64,000 bases of DNA from Gammaproteobacteria bacterium (GCA_020849475.1 JADLGE010000111.1:1-64000), one strand, 5' to 3'. Positions 8,334 to 17,910 are shown, counted from the stretch's first letter. Numbers and translations: made by a program. The notes: generated by a model from the letters alone, not told the origin.

Positions 8334-9149
8334 TCAGGCCAATGCCAGCATGGTGGCAGACAGCGCCGCGCCTGGCGCGACCACGTCACGCGTGGCCCAG
8401 AACTGCTCGCACTCGATGGCCGCACCGATAGCTTCGATGTGCTCGCGCTGCAGGCTGTCGACGAACTCACTGGTGGCGGGCGTCATGACCGGATTGGGGC
8501 TGGAACGGAACTCCATGATGCGCACTTCGGCGCAGCCCGCCAGGTGCGCGGCGTCGAGGGTCAGCGGGGTCATCTCCGCGGCCATGCTGGCAGACAACTC
8601 ATAGCCGGCAATCTCGACCGATTGGCCAGAGCGCAAGCGGGCATCGAGTTCGCTCATGGACTCCGCGCGGCCGGCGAGTCTGTCAGACACGGTGCGCAGG
8701 CGCAAAAAAGCGCGCAGGAACCGTTCGCACTCAAGAACGGGCTGCCAGAGCACGATACGCGCCCGCCCGAAATCGTTGAGCAAGCCGCGCGCGACCGAGA
8801 GCAGCAACGCGCCACTGCGCACGCACAGGTAGGCAGGCCTCGGCGCGGCGGAATTCTGCATCAGCCATTCATCGAGCGCGGCCCAATCCTCGCCCCAGCC
8901 TTTCCAGCTCGCGTCGCGAAAATCACCCGCACTGTCGCCTGTACCGAAAAGGTCGGGAAACAACACCTCGCACCCTTGCTCCGCCAGGCGTTGCGAGACC
9001 AGGGTCAGTATGCGCCGGCACTTGTTGAGTTCTTCGGCAAATGGCGGTGCGATCAATACGCGGAAGCGCGGTGGCACGCGGGGATTATGAAAATGGGCGC
9101 AGAAAAGACGGCGGCCATTGACCTTGACGAAGCGCGGCGTCATCACCAT
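8334..9149 (-). CDS. Alpha/beta hydrolase 2, exosortase A system-associated
   Basis: 271 residues. FRVLIAPPFAEELNKCRR (29-46) and LFPDLFGTGDSAGDF (63-77) are the signature N-terminal strands of the hydr2 family in XrtA loci (TIGR03101 type). The position of the nucleophile elbow is occupied by CVRSGALLL (Ser112). The start at 9149 (MVMTPRF) is preferred, with 9143 as the alternative. It lies between the ACP gene (34 bp upstream) and hydrolase 1 (10 bp downstream), one minus-strand operon. A thioesterase or transacylase role with the ACP is inferred. Confidence 0.82.
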   Translation of the reverse strand: MVMTPRFVKVNGRRLFCAHFHNPRVPPRFRVLIAPPFAEELNKCRRILTLVSQRLAEQGCEVLFPDLFGTGDSAGDFRDASWKGWGEDWAALDEWLMQNSAAPRPAYLCVRSGALLLSVARGLLNDFGRARIVLWQPVLECERFLRAFLRLRTVSDRLAGRAESMSELDARLRSGQSVEIAGYELSASMAAEMTPLTLDAAHLAGCAEVRIMEFRSSPNPVMTPATSEFVDSLQREHIEAIGAAIECEQFWATRDVVAPGAALSATMLALA

Positions 9150-9183
9150 TGCGACTAAAGCCCCGCCTCCGCCCTGTCCCCGC

Positions 9184-9435
9184 TCATGTCGTCGTCTTGC
9201 GCATGACGAAGGCGACCACGCTCCCGACGTTTTCGAAAATGGACGCGTCAATTTCATCGTCATCGATGATGATCTGAAATTGATCCTCGAGCGCGGTCAG
9301 GATCGCAACCGCCGCCATCGAGTCGAACTCGGGAAGGTGGCCCGCGAGGGGCGTAGCCGCGGTCAGTGGCATGGCGGCGGTGTCGAGGTCGAGGACTTCG
9401 ACGAGAATTCGCTCAACTTGGTCAGAAATCGTCAT
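9184..9435 (-). CDS. Acyl carrier protein, XrtA-locus type
   Basis: 83 residues, acidic and helical, with the phosphopantetheine attachment Ser39 in the LPEFDSMAAV motif. Length and pattern fit a dedicated ACP or PCP. It heads the minus-strand unit ACP, hydrolase 2, hydrolase 1 and is divergent from the second decarboxylase. It is the only free-standing carrier protein in the window, so it is the natural partner for the acyl-CoA ligase (4576-6177) or the amino-acid adenylation enzyme (16266-17852). Which one loads it cannot be read from sequence. Confidence 0.88.
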   Translation of the reverse strand: MTISDQVERILVEVLDLDTAAMPLTAATPLAGHLPEFDSMAAVAILTALEDQFQIIIDDDEIDASIFENVGSVVAFVMRKTTT

Positions 9436-9917
9436 GCTGCAAATCCGCGTGTTACCGCTGTCAGAGTCTGTAGGGCAAGCAGTGTTAACGAACCGCCACG
9501 CACGTCAGGTCGAGGCAATGTTCAGTCAAGCATTGCATGCGAGCAGGCACGGGCAGACCCGCGCATCGCATGCGGATACCCCTGTGAACGCATTGGATAT
9601 CGACCAGACCAACGTGACTTGAGAGTCCTTTCTTTAATAGTATACTTGAACAAATATCGCGTACATCGCGGACATTTATAGCGTTTCGGCAGCGCCTGCC
9701 TGCGTGGGCAAGACGGATCCCGACAGGTGCGCCGATGACATTACCCAACGGCTGCCAGTGCCGAGCATCGAGGTGCGTGACATCGCACATGTGACTTCGT
9801 CCGCCTCGCCGACCTGTATATATCGGATGCAAGCCACCCGGACTCAAGCACCTTGAGTCGCAGGCCGAGACAACTGGCGAACCGTTGAGAAGCAGCCGAA
9901 ACAAGATTCATACCGTC
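9436..9917. other. 482-bp divergent intergenic region
   Basis: It separates the ACP operon (minus) from the second decarboxylase (plus). An AT-rich island at about 9630-9680 contains the promoter candidate at 9619-9646. No coding sequence is seen here that I can support. Confidence 0.5.
9619..9646 (+). promoter_or_regulatory. Candidate sigma-70 promoter for the second decarboxylase
   Basis: TTGAGA (9619-9624) and TATACT (9641-9646) are separated by 16 bp within the only AT-rich patch of the gap. A minus-strand TATACT (9639-9644) overlaps it, so the same patch could fire both ways. The leader to the plus-strand gene would be about 265 nt. Confidence 0.45.
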
Positions 9918-11363
9918 ATGCTGTCCGCCGTAAAAAACGCCGTCGTTCGCGTCGCGACACGCCGAGTCATCAAGCAGTACAAGGATCAGCGCAGCCGGCT
10001 TGACCCGGCCTACGATGGTCTGCCGCCGGCGCTGTGGGATTGCGCAGTCTCGCCAGGCGGGCGCCTGCTGATCGAAGGCTTCGATAGCACCGAACTCGCG
10101 CGAAGCCATGGCACGCCGCTGCACGTCGTCAGTCACGCGCGCCTGGTCAAGAACTACCAGAACTTCATCGGCGCCTTCCGCCGGCACTATGACCGTTGCG
10201 TCCTGGCGACCTCCTACAAGACCAACCCGCTGCCTGGCGTGATTGCGGCCCTGCATGAAGCGGGCACCTGGGCGGAGGCAATTTCCGGTTTTGAGCTGTG
10301 GCTCGCGCTCAAGCTCGGCATGGCGCCCGAGCGCATCATCCTCAATGGCCCCGGCAAGGGTCGCGAAGCGATCGACACCGCGGTCGCGAACGGCATCCAG
10401 AGCATCAATCTCGATAATGCCGAAGAAATAAACTGGACGGCGGCGGCCTGCAGTCGCCACGATCGGCGCCAGAACGTCGGTATACGTGTGATTGTTCCGG
10501 GCGGATGGACGTCCCAATTCGGCATGAGTATCAGCGACGGCGAGGCAGAAGGCGCGTGCGCCCGCATCGCCGAACACGACAAGCTGCGCCTGTGCGGCCT
10601 GCACGTTCATCTCGGCACCGGCATCAAGGACATCGCCACCTACGTTCGCGCCCTGAACGAGGTCGTGGAGTTCGGTCGACGCCTCGAGACTCGCCACGGC
10701 GTGACCATGGACTACTACGACTTCGGCGGTGGTTTTGGCGTACCGACGGTTCACACTTTCGATTCCTGGGATGTGCGCATGCTGGACATGGGCGTGCCTG
10801 CCCGTGCGGCATTTCCTGAAGCCTGCCCGAGCCCGGACGCCTACGCGTCGTCCATCACGTCCATCGTCAAATCCAATCACCAACGCACCGACGGGCCTCC
10901 GCCGCGCATCATTCTTGAACCAGGACGGGCCATCACCAGCAGTGCACAGACTTTGCTGACGTCGGTGATCACGGTCAAGCGCAGTCAACACGGCCGTCCC
11001 CTGCTCATCATGGATGCCGGCAAGCATCTGACCATGCCCTTGGGCTGGGAGCACCACCAGATATTCGCGGCAGGCCGCATGCACGATGCCGACCAAGGTC
11101 TATTCGACGTCTATGGTCCCTTGTGTCATCCGGGCGATGTGGTAGCCCGCGCGAAAAACCTGCCGTCGATGAACTCCGACGATCTGTTGGCCATCATGGA
11201 TGCAGGTGCGTATTTCATACCTAACCAGATGAATTTCTCCCATCCTCGCGCCGGTGTTGTGATGGTCAGGGATGGCGCGGTCACAACCATTCGTCGCCCT
11301 GAACAGTTTGAAGACATCGTTGCGCTGGATAGTTGGGGGCCGGTGGGAAATGAGCGGGGCTGA
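9918..11363 (+). CDS. Second PLP-dependent decarboxylase (LysA-like)
   Basis: 481 residues, longer than the copy at 6174. All fold-III decarboxylase landmarks are intact: PLP Lys101 in SYKTNP, HVHLGTGI, DFGGGFGVP, ILEPGRAI, FDVYGPLCHPGD with the active-site Cys, and DAGAYF. An N-terminal extension of about 65 residues precedes the barrel. I chose the ATG at 9918; a TTG at 9885 is in frame but no better supported. Its last 14 bp overlap the next gene, an ATP-grasp ligase, so the pair is coupled. It probably decarboxylates a diamino acid or an aminoacyl conjugate. The presence of two such enzymes in one locus suggests two substrates. Confidence 0.85.
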   Translation: MLSAVKNAVVRVATRRVIKQYKDQRSRLDPAYDGLPPALWDCAVSPGGRLLIEGFDSTELARSHGTPLHVVSHARLVKNYQNFIGAFRRHYDRCVLATSYKTNPLPGVIAALHEAGTWAEAISGFELWLALKLGMAPERIILNGPGKGREAIDTAVANGIQSINLDNAEEINWTAAACSRHDRRQNVGIRVIVPGGWTSQFGMSISDGEAEGACARIAEHDKLRLCGLHVHLGTGIKDIATYVRALNEVVEFGRRLETRHGVTMDYYDFGGGFGVPTVHTFDSWDVRMLDMGVPARAAFPEACPSPDAYASSITSIVKSNHQRTDGPPPRIILEPGRAITSSAQTLLTSVITVKRSQHGRPLLIMDAGKHLTMPLGWEHHQIFAAGRMHDADQGLFDVYGPLCHPGDVVARAKNLPSMNSDDLLAIMDAGAYFIPNQMNFSHPRAGVVMVRDGAVTTIRRPEQFEDIVALDSWGPVGNERG

Positions 11364-12513
11364 ACGCATCGCGATCCTTGGCAGCACGCTCACCTCACTG
11401 GCTCTGATACGTGCGGCGCGCGGCCTCAAGCTGCCCACTGCGCTAATCGATACCACTCGCGGTATCGCCTGGTCCAGTCACCTGCCGCACAAATATCTTG
11501 TGCCGACCGATGACCGCAGCATCCTGCATGGGCTCATCGAGCTGGCAGCCAAGGCGCCTACTGCCCTGATCGCCGACAGCGATCACTGGTTACGCTTCAT
11601 TGCCCGCAATCGCGAAGTGCTCGCCCAGCATTTCGTCGACATTCTGCATCCGAGCAACGAGTGCTTCGAAATTTGTCTGAACAAGACCAATTTCCTGACC
11701 TGGTGTGCTCGGCACGGACTGGCGGCGCCACGTCTGTACCAGCCCGACGCAGCGCCGGCATCGGCAGCCAACTTCCCACTGATGATCAGGCCGAGTGAGA
11801 CGCGCCACAACATCGCCGACGACATTCCAAAGGCGGTCGTCGTCAATACAGTGGGCGAACTGGAACACTGGCTGGAACGCTATCGCAGCAATGGCGCGCA
11901 GCCCGACATCTGCGAATCACTGTTGTCACCCACGGTGCGCGCCTACTCGGTGGGCGCGGCGCGCAATCGTGCCGGCGAACTGTTGACCATGGTCGCGCAG
12001 AAAATCCGCACACCGCCGTCGTCCTGCTCGGGCGGCACCTATGTGGAATTGAGCCCGCAACCCGCCGTCGAGGCGCTGGCCCGAAGCGCTCTGCAACAGC
12101 TCGACTACTATGGCATCGCGGAAGTCGAGATCATGTTCGAACCGCGTACCGGTCAGGCGTCGCTCATTGAAGTCAATGCGCGTCCCTGGGTGCAGTACGG
12201 ACTGGCGGAACGCGTCGGCTTCCGTCTGCTGAGTTTCATCGTGGAAGGAAAATCAACCAGCGAGTGCGCACCGGCGCTGGCCAATCGCGTTACCGGCGCG
12301 TGGCTCAATTTCTCGGACGACCTGCTGGTCTGCTTCTCCAAGCACAAAGGCTTGCTGCGCGAAGGACAGTTGAGCCTGGGTGAATACCTGCGCACAGCGT
12401 GGAAGGCCAATGCCTACGCGATGTGGGATGCGCGCGATCCCGTGCCGTTCCTGAAATCGACCGCGCGCTTTCTGTCTCGCACACTGGGCCTCGACGGGCG
12501 CAGTCCGCCCTGA
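11350..12513 (+). CDS. ATP-grasp superfamily ligase
   Basis: 387 residues with an N-terminal Rossmann-like nucleotide fold (IAILGSTLTSLALIRAARG) followed by an ATP-grasp domain. FPLMIRPSETRHN is the lysine-strand region and YGIAEVEIMFEP...LIEVNARPW holds the Mg-ATP acidic residues (E-V-N-A-R-P). Such enzymes form amide or ester bonds between a carboxylate and an amine through an acyl phosphate. The ATG at 11350 overlaps the upstream decarboxylase by 14 bp, which points to a shared pathway, for example attaching a decarboxylated amino acid to a sugar. It converges on the 12572-16000 gene. The substrate is unknown. Confidence 0.8.
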   Translation: MSGAERIAILGSTLTSLALIRAARGLKLPTALIDTTRGIAWSSHLPHKYLVPTDDRSILHGLIELAAKAPTALIADSDHWLRFIARNREVLAQHFVDILHPSNECFEICLNKTNFLTWCARHGLAAPRLYQPDAAPASAANFPLMIRPSETRHNIADDIPKAVVVNTVGELEHWLERYRSNGAQPDICESLLSPTVRAYSVGAARNRAGELLTMVAQKIRTPPSSCSGGTYVELSPQPAVEALARSALQQLDYYGIAEVEIMFEPRTGQASLIEVNARPWVQYGLAERVGFRLLSFIVEGKSTSECAPALANRVTGAWLNFSDDLLVCFSKHKGLLREGQLSLGEYLRTAWKANAYAMWDARDPVPFLKSTARFLSRTLGLDGRSPP

Positions 12514-12571
12514 GTCTCGCGCCCGCTGCGCCACCTTAAGGCAGCGCAGACGGAACCCTGCTATCCGCGCC

Positions 12572-15500
12572 TCAGGGCAATCCCCCCAGACCGTCGAGCG
12601 TCAAAGGCTGCGTCGACATGATCAGGTGATCATAGACAACCTCGGCCGGCGCGTGCGCGATACTCGGATCCTTGCCCGTCATGTAGACAGTCAGCATGAA
12701 CTGATTGAAGCCCCCAGAGCCCGAAAACTTGAAGTCATTGCGCTCCACGTAGCGCTTCCAGGCGCCGCCATCGGTTTTGTGCCACATCACCACGCGGCTG
12801 TTGGGCGCGCCGTAGGTGCCGATCTGAACTTCGATGTAGTAGTTCTCCCATTCATTCGCGTGGGTAATCGCGCAACCGTCGAAGCCTGAACGAATGCCGT
12901 GGTATGTGCAGTTGTAGTCGGGAAATTGGAGTTGATAGTCGAATTGACCCAAGGGCAAATAGAAATTGCCGGCGCCGCAGGCCGTGTAAGGCAAGACCAG
13001 GGGCGTGTTGTAGTAATGGGTCTGGGACAATTCGAGGTCCGTGCACGACGAGGCGCCGCGCCACAGGATGAATTCCTTGCGGCCAGACAAGGCCATGGCG
13101 GCGGTATCCGCCTTGACCCGGTAAGAAAACGCGAGGAACTGTCCTTCACCGATAGCCGGGAAGGTCACGCGGTACTCACCGCCTGCGTTTGCACTGCTGC
13201 CGGACGGTATGCTGAATTTGAGTTCGCCGTTTTCAATCCGCGGCATGGTATCGCCACCGGACATGACGCCATCCAGCGTGGCCGGGTCGCCAAAGTTGTC
13301 ACACACGAAGACCCCGGGCTGACGACAGACATTGCCCCAACCCGGCTCTGAAAACCTGCCTGGCAAGGTCACGACCGCGGGTGCGGGTGCGGGTGCGGGT
13401 GCGGCCGGCGCAGGTGACGGACTCGACGCGGGAACCGGCATCGCGGCCGGCGCCGGTGCAGCGACAGGCGCGGGCGCGTTGATCGGCACGGCAACGACCT
13501 GCTCCCCCGGCGCCGGTATACGAAACGCAAACACGCCGTCCTGCAAACGCAGTTGGCCAATCAGCACCTCGGCGCCGGCGCCGGTGGTGATGATCTGGAA
13601 CTTGTCGTAACTGCCGTTATTGGCGGTGCCCACCGCCAGCGGCACGATGCTGTTGTCGACCGCGGTGAGCGCGCTCCACTCGTAGCGCCCACCATTGGCG
13701 TCGTTGACGAAGCGCACTTCATAAACCGTCGCACCCAAGGCCGGAATCCACACGATCCAGGCTTTGCGCGCCGGCGACCAGGCGAAAGTCTGATAGCCCG
13801 CTATCGGGGCAGGCGCGTTGTGCTGCGGGATTATCCGCCACGCGCTCGCCGGATTGCTGAGGCTATGCTCAGCGATGGTGCCGGGCGCGGTGCGAAAATC
13901 CGTCGCCACCATCACGTCTCTCAGCGGGTCGTAGCCCATGCTCGAGCCGAGGTTGCCGACACCCGACACAAACGGCCAGCCGTAGTAGCTGAACTTGCCG
14001 GTGGCCGGCTCGAAGGAAGTGAACTCCCCCGGATAACCTTGCTGGGGCTGGAACCACAGCAGGTTACGGCGCTCGTCGTAAGCCGAGGCGGCCGAGTGCG
14101 CGCCGCGATGAGGAAACGGCCCGCTCCATTGATGCGTATCCAGACTGAAACGCCATGCGTTCGGTGCATTGGTCGCGCGCGGACCGCTGCTAAGCGACTG
14201 CAGCACGATCAGTGAATTGGAGGCCTTGTCGAACACCAGTCCATCGCCCGTATGCGGCGGCGCCGGAGTGCCATCGGGGAACGCGCCATCGGTCAATGGC
14301 CAGTTGATGGGGCCGCCATAAGGCGTGCTCAGCCGTTCCCACACGGGGCCGCCTTGCTTGCCACCGCACAGGTTCAGCGCAATCACGGCGTTGCCCCAAT
14401 AGTCATTGTGGCCGCCGCCGAAATACAGCACCGAGCCACACTTGCCATGGGTGGCGGCAAACACACCGCTGTTCCAGGCTTCCCACACACCGCGAAATCC
14501 GACCGTGCCGTCATAGCTTGCAGTGGCCGGATAGCGCGGATTGCTCGCCGGGTCGCGCGACGGATCGATGTCCGCTGCGAGATTGTCCGCGACAACCTTG
14601 CTCCAGTGCCCGGGTTTCAAGGCCGCGAGTTGTGTGTCGAGCGTGGGCGCGGGAACCATGGGACGCGCAACCGCCGCTGCCGCATTGGCCACCACGCTGG
14701 CACTTGCAGCCGGCACCACGCCGATGGCGCTGGTCGCCGTCGAGGCCAACTTGACGGGCGGACCATCGGGTAAGCGGAAAGCGAAAACGCCATCGGCAAG
14801 ACGCAGCTGCCCCAGCAGAACTTCGGCGCCATCGTCAAAATTCACCAATTGAAATTTGTCAAAACTGCCGTTGTGTATCGTGCCGGTCTTGATCGGGGTG
14901 GTGGTATTGGCTGCCGCGGTCAGGTTTGACCAGACATACACTGGCGCCTGCTTGACGTTGAGGCCTTTGTAGCGAACTTCGTAGACCTGCCCACCGCCAT
15001 TGCTCATCCATACGATCCACGCCTTGCGCGATTGCGACCACACGAAGGCATGCTGGGACCAGGTGCGGGCCGGCGCGCGCTCCTGCTGCGCAATCACCCA
15101 CGGACTGTTCGGCAGGTCTAGGCGACGTTCCGAGATCACGCCCGGGATGCTACGAAAACTGGTCATGACCAGTCGATCCCGTATCGGGTCGTAGCCCATC
15201 ATGGAGCCCGCCTCACCGATACCGTTGGCTTTCGGCCAGCCAAAGTAGCGCAGGCTGCCACGGCTGGCATCGAGCGAGGTCAATTCTCCCGGTGAGTTCT
15301 GTTCCGGCTGAAACCATGTCAGACCGCGCTTGGTATCGAACGCCGACACGCCGTTCGTCGCGCCGCGATGCTTGAACGGTCCGCGCCAGGCACGCGCACC
15401 GAGGTCGAAAGCCCACGCCATCGGCACGTTGGCCAGACTGCGGTCGCCGCCCAGGGACTGCGCCAATACCAGCGAATTGTTCTTTGAGTCGAAGCTGAGC

Positions 15501-16000
15501 AGATCAAAGGTATGGGGCGGAATCGGCGTGTTGTCCGCATAGCGCCCCAAGGGGTTAGGAAGCGCCGCCGTGCCCGGATACGGCGAACTCAATCGCTGCC
15601 AGACCGGTGTGCCATTGGAGCCGCCGCAGACATTGAGCGCGACAACCTGGTTCCCGAGATAGTCTCGTCCACCGCCGAAATAGAGAATCGAACCGCAAGG
15701 TCCAAGGGTCTTGGCGAAGACACCCGAATTCCATGCCTCCCACAGCGCGCGATAACCGGTGGCGCCTTCATATGGCGTCGCCTTAGGAAATTTCGGATTC
15801 ACGTCCTCGTCGTTGCGTGGGTCGATGTCGGCAGCCGTGACTTCACTGCGCACCGCGCGCCACTGCCCGACCGGAATGCTCTTCACCCAACTCGGCGCCG
15901 GCATCGCCACAGCCAACTGAGAAGCAGAACACAAGGCGAACGCCAGCGTCGTCGCAATTCGCATGAGCAGCCCCGGGCGCGCGGTCTTTATCACAGGCAT
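12572..16000 (-). CDS. Large secreted protein with a duplicated propeller-like domain and a lectin/lyase-like C-terminus
   Basis: 1142 residues from the ATG at 16000 (ATG at 15964, twelve codons in, is an alternative and gives a shorter signal peptide ending AVA). Residues 38-410 and 458-828 are clear internal duplicates: both contain GVFA, CGS-LYFGGG, A-N-CGG, HRGA, WFQP, SMGYDP-RD, ARKAW- or SRKAWIVW, VYEVR, and GQLRL-DGVFAFR in the same order. Each looks like a kelch-type propeller. An Ala/Pro-rich linker (829-880) leads to a C-terminal domain of about 250 residues with six or more cysteines, resembling a concanavalin A-like lectin or polysaccharide lyase fold. It is probably exported and polysaccharide-binding or -cleaving. 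No catalytic residues can be named. Confidence 0.7.
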   Translation of the reverse strand: MPVIKTARPGLLMRIATTLAFALCSASQLAVAMPAPSWVKSIPVGQWRAVRSEVTAADIDPRNDEDVNPKFPKATPYEGATGYRALWEAWNSGVFAKTLGPCGSILYFGGGRDYLGNQVVALNVCGGSNGTPVWQRLSSPYPGTAALPNPLGRYADNTPIPPHTFDLLSFDSKNNSLVLAQSLGGDRSLANVPMAWAFDLGARAWRGPFKHRGATNGVSAFDTKRGLTWFQPEQNSPGELTSLDASRGSLRYFGWPKANGIGEAGSMMGYDPIRDRLVMTSFRSIPGVISERRLDLPNSPWVIAQQERAPARTWSQHAFVWSQSRKAWIVWMSNGGGQVYEVRYKGLNVKQAPVYVWSNLTAAANTTTPIKTGTIHNGSFDKFQLVNFDDGAEVLLGQLRLADGVFAFRLPDGPPVKLASTATSAIGVVPAASASVVANAAAAVARPMVPAPTLDTQLAALKPGHWSKVVADNLAADIDPSRDPASNPRYPATASYDGTVGFRGVWEAWNSGVFAATHGKCGSVLYFGGGHNDYWGNAVIALNLCGGKQGGPVWERLSTPYGGPINWPLTDGAFPDGTPAPPHTGDGLVFDKASNSLIVLQSLSSGPRATNAPNAWRFSLDTHQWSGPFPHRGAHSAASAYDERRNLLWFQPQQGYPGEFTSFEPATGKFSYYGWPFVSGVGNLGSSMGYDPLRDVMVATDFRTAPGTIAEHSLSNPASAWRIIPQHNAPAPIAGYQTFAWSPARKAWIVWIPALGATVYEVRFVNDANGGRYEWSALTAVDNSIVPLAVGTANNGSYDKFQIITTGAGAEVLIGQLRLQDGVFAFRIPAPGEQVVAVPINAPAPVAAPAPAAMPVPASSPSPAPAAPAPAPAPAVVTLPGRFSEPGWGNVCRQPGVFVCDNFGDPATLDGVMSGGDTMPRIENGELKFSIPSGSSANAGGEYRVTFPAIGEGQFLAFSYRVKADTAAMALSGRKEFILWRGASSCTDLELSQTHYYNTPLVLPYTACGAGNFYLPLGQFDYQLQFPDYNCTYHGIRSGFDGCAITHANEWENYYIEVQIGTYGAPNSRVVMWHKTDGGAWKRYVERNDFKFSGSGGFNQFMLTVYMTGKDPSIAHAPAEVVYDHLIMSTQPLTLDGLGGLP
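13379..13402. repeat. Four tandem copies of the hexamer GGGTGC
   Basis: Four perfect copies of GGGTGC encode part of the Ala-Pro linker of the large secreted protein on the minus strand. A six-base unit keeps the reading frame, so copy-number change would only alter linker length. Confidence 0.9.
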
Positions 16001-16265
16001 ATAGTTCTTTTCGTAGCAGTTGTGGGCGGATTCGCCGGTGCTGTGGCCTGTTCCGGTGCGAGTGTATTCACCACGGACACTGTGCCTGCTCGTCGAACGG
16101 AAGGCTTTCATGAAGCGCCGGGAATGGTAGGTAGGACGATACTCGCAAACAGTGCCACGGTTCACAGCCTGACCAAAGATTACATCCCGCGTGACACGAG
16201 ATAGTTCGAATCTGCGGCGCAGGTCCGCGAACCGAGCGAAAAATAAAATCGATCCGGGAGGTTAT

Positions 16266-17852
16266 CTAGCTCTGTGCTGCGAGCAATTTGATCACCGCGC
16301 CTCGGTCGACCTTGCCGTTGGCGTTCAAGGGCAAGCGCGTCCATACCACGATCTGACGCGGCACCATGACGTCAGGAAGTCGCAGGCGTAAGGCCTTCTG
16401 CAGTTCACGCACGTCGATGGTCGCAGCGTCTGCTTCGATGACGGCGACCAGTGATTCGACCGCCACAGCCGCTTGCGGCCACGGCAGCACTAGCACCGAG
16501 CTCGCGCCACAACATGCGCGTATCGCGGCTTCGACCTCGCCGACCTCGACACGCACCCCGCGCACCTGTATCTGGTGATCCAGGCGCCCATGGAAAAGCA
16601 GCGCTCCGCTCTCCCCATGCCGCGACACCCGATCACCGGTGCGATAGTAGCGTTGCGTCTGCCCAGGCGGCACGACGAAAGCCGCCGCGGTGCGTTCAAC
16701 ATCATGCAAGTAACCGCTCGCAAGCTGCGGCCCGCACATCAGCAGTTCGCCCTGCGCGCCGTCCTGCACTTCGCGCAACGCGTCATCCACCACCAGCACC
16801 GACATACCCGGCAACGGCAGCCCTATCGGCACACCGCCCAGCGCGGCCGCTTCCAACGCGGCATCACTTTGCCAGCGATAAACGGTACAGGCCAAAGTGA
16901 GCTCGGTCGGTCCGTACAGATTGTCGATGATGGAGTCCGGCGCAGCCTGCGCCCATGCCTCCACCAGGTCCCGCGTCAAGGCTTCGCCGCAGAACAGGCT
17001 GACCCTCAAGGAGCGAAAGCGCGCGGCCAGGAGTTGCCGCCGGCGCATCATCATGCGTCCGACCGATGGCACCGAGAACCACACGCTCAGGCGCGCATCG
17101 GCCACGAAGCGCGCCGGCGCAAGTCCATGCTCGGCGCTTGGCACACAGACCGTGGCACCGACGTCCCACGCGGCAAACAAGTCAAATACCGACAAGTCGA
17201 AGTCAAGCTCGAACCAGTGAGAAAAGCGATCGGAGGATGAAAAACCATAGCGCGCGATGACCGACTCGAGGAAATGTCGGACATTGGCGTGCGTGATCAC
17301 CACGCCCTTCGGTCTACCGGTAGAGCCCGACGTGAACATGACGTAAGCGGGACTGCCAGGCGCGATTTCACGTGGCGCCCAATCGGCCGCCGCGCGCGGT
17401 TCGAGCATAGCGACGGCGCCGGGCAGCGGGTCGCGCTCCGCAACGCCATCGCACCCTTCGGCGATCAGCACGCGCGGCGTCTGCTCCAGCAAGGGCAGCA
17501 GCGCGGCCAGCGTGCCCAGGCGCGAGCGCGCCACCACCAACACCGTGCAGGCCGCGCGATTGAGCATGTCGGCCATGCGTTCCACGGGCTGCGCGGCGCC
17601 CAATGGCAGGTAGGCGCTACCGCTCAGCAGAATCCCGAGCAGGGCGGCATAGGTCGGCGCATCGCGGTCGCCGAGCAGTGCGACGATGTCGGGCTCACTG
17701 GCGCCGCGGTGTGCCGCAAGAGTGGCGGCCACCGCTGAGGCCGCGGCGCCGAGCGCGCCATAGCTGTGGCAGCTTCCGCCGGTCTCGAGGGCAATGGCAT
17801 CGGGCGTACGATGCCAGCTCTGCACAAAACCATCGAAGAGTAATTCACGCAC
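16266..17852 (-). CDS. Stand-alone amino-acid adenylation enzyme (NRPS A-domain-like)
   Basis: 528 residues of the ANL superfamily with the NRPS core motifs in order: A3 FTSGSTGRPKG (173-183), A4 FDLSVFD (218-224), A5 NLYGPTELT, A7 YRTGD, A8 LDHQIQVRGVRVEVGEVE, A10 NANGKVDR with the catalytic Lys near 517. The A4 motif includes the Asp that normally binds the alpha-amino group of an amino acid, so an amino acid rather than a fatty acid is the likely substrate. There is no carrier or condensation domain. It is 58 bp after the glycosyltransferase gene on the same strand. D-alanine-carrier ligase (DltA) is the alternative reading. Confidence 0.82.
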   Translation of the reverse strand: MRELLFDGFVQSWHRTPDAIALETGGSCHSYGALGAAASAVAATLAAHRGASEPDIVALLGDRDAPTYAALLGILLSGSAYLPLGAAQPVERMADMLNRAACTVLVVARSRLGTLAALLPLLEQTPRVLIAEGCDGVAERDPLPGAVAMLEPRAAADWAPREIAPGSPAYVMFTSGSTGRPKGVVITHANVRHFLESVIARYGFSSSDRFSHWFELDFDLSVFDLFAAWDVGATVCVPSAEHGLAPARFVADARLSVWFSVPSVGRMMMRRRQLLAARFRSLRVSLFCGEALTRDLVEAWAQAAPDSIIDNLYGPTELTLACTVYRWQSDAALEAAALGGVPIGLPLPGMSVLVVDDALREVQDGAQGELLMCGPQLASGYLHDVERTAAAFVVPPGQTQRYYRTGDRVSRHGESGALLFHGRLDHQIQVRGVRVEVGEVEAAIRACCGASSVLVLPWPQAAVAVESLVAVIEADAATIDVRELQKALRLRLPDVMVPRQIVVWTRLPLNANGKVDRGAVIKLLAAQS

Positions 17853-17910
17853 GCGGAGAGCCTCGTATCGACAAACGCCGTCAGTCCATCAGGCGCTGGT
17901 CAGCCTGTCG

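Noticed and set aside
7484..9158. Long plus-strand reading frames over the hydrolase genes
   Set aside because: Both hydrolases on the minus strand have family motifs and ribosome binding sites; the plus-strand frames have none.
16145..16157. Sigma-54-like element (minus strand TGGCAC followed by TTTGC) upstream of the large secreted protein
   Set aside because: The GG and GC are only 8 bp apart instead of 10, and RpoN spacing is strict.
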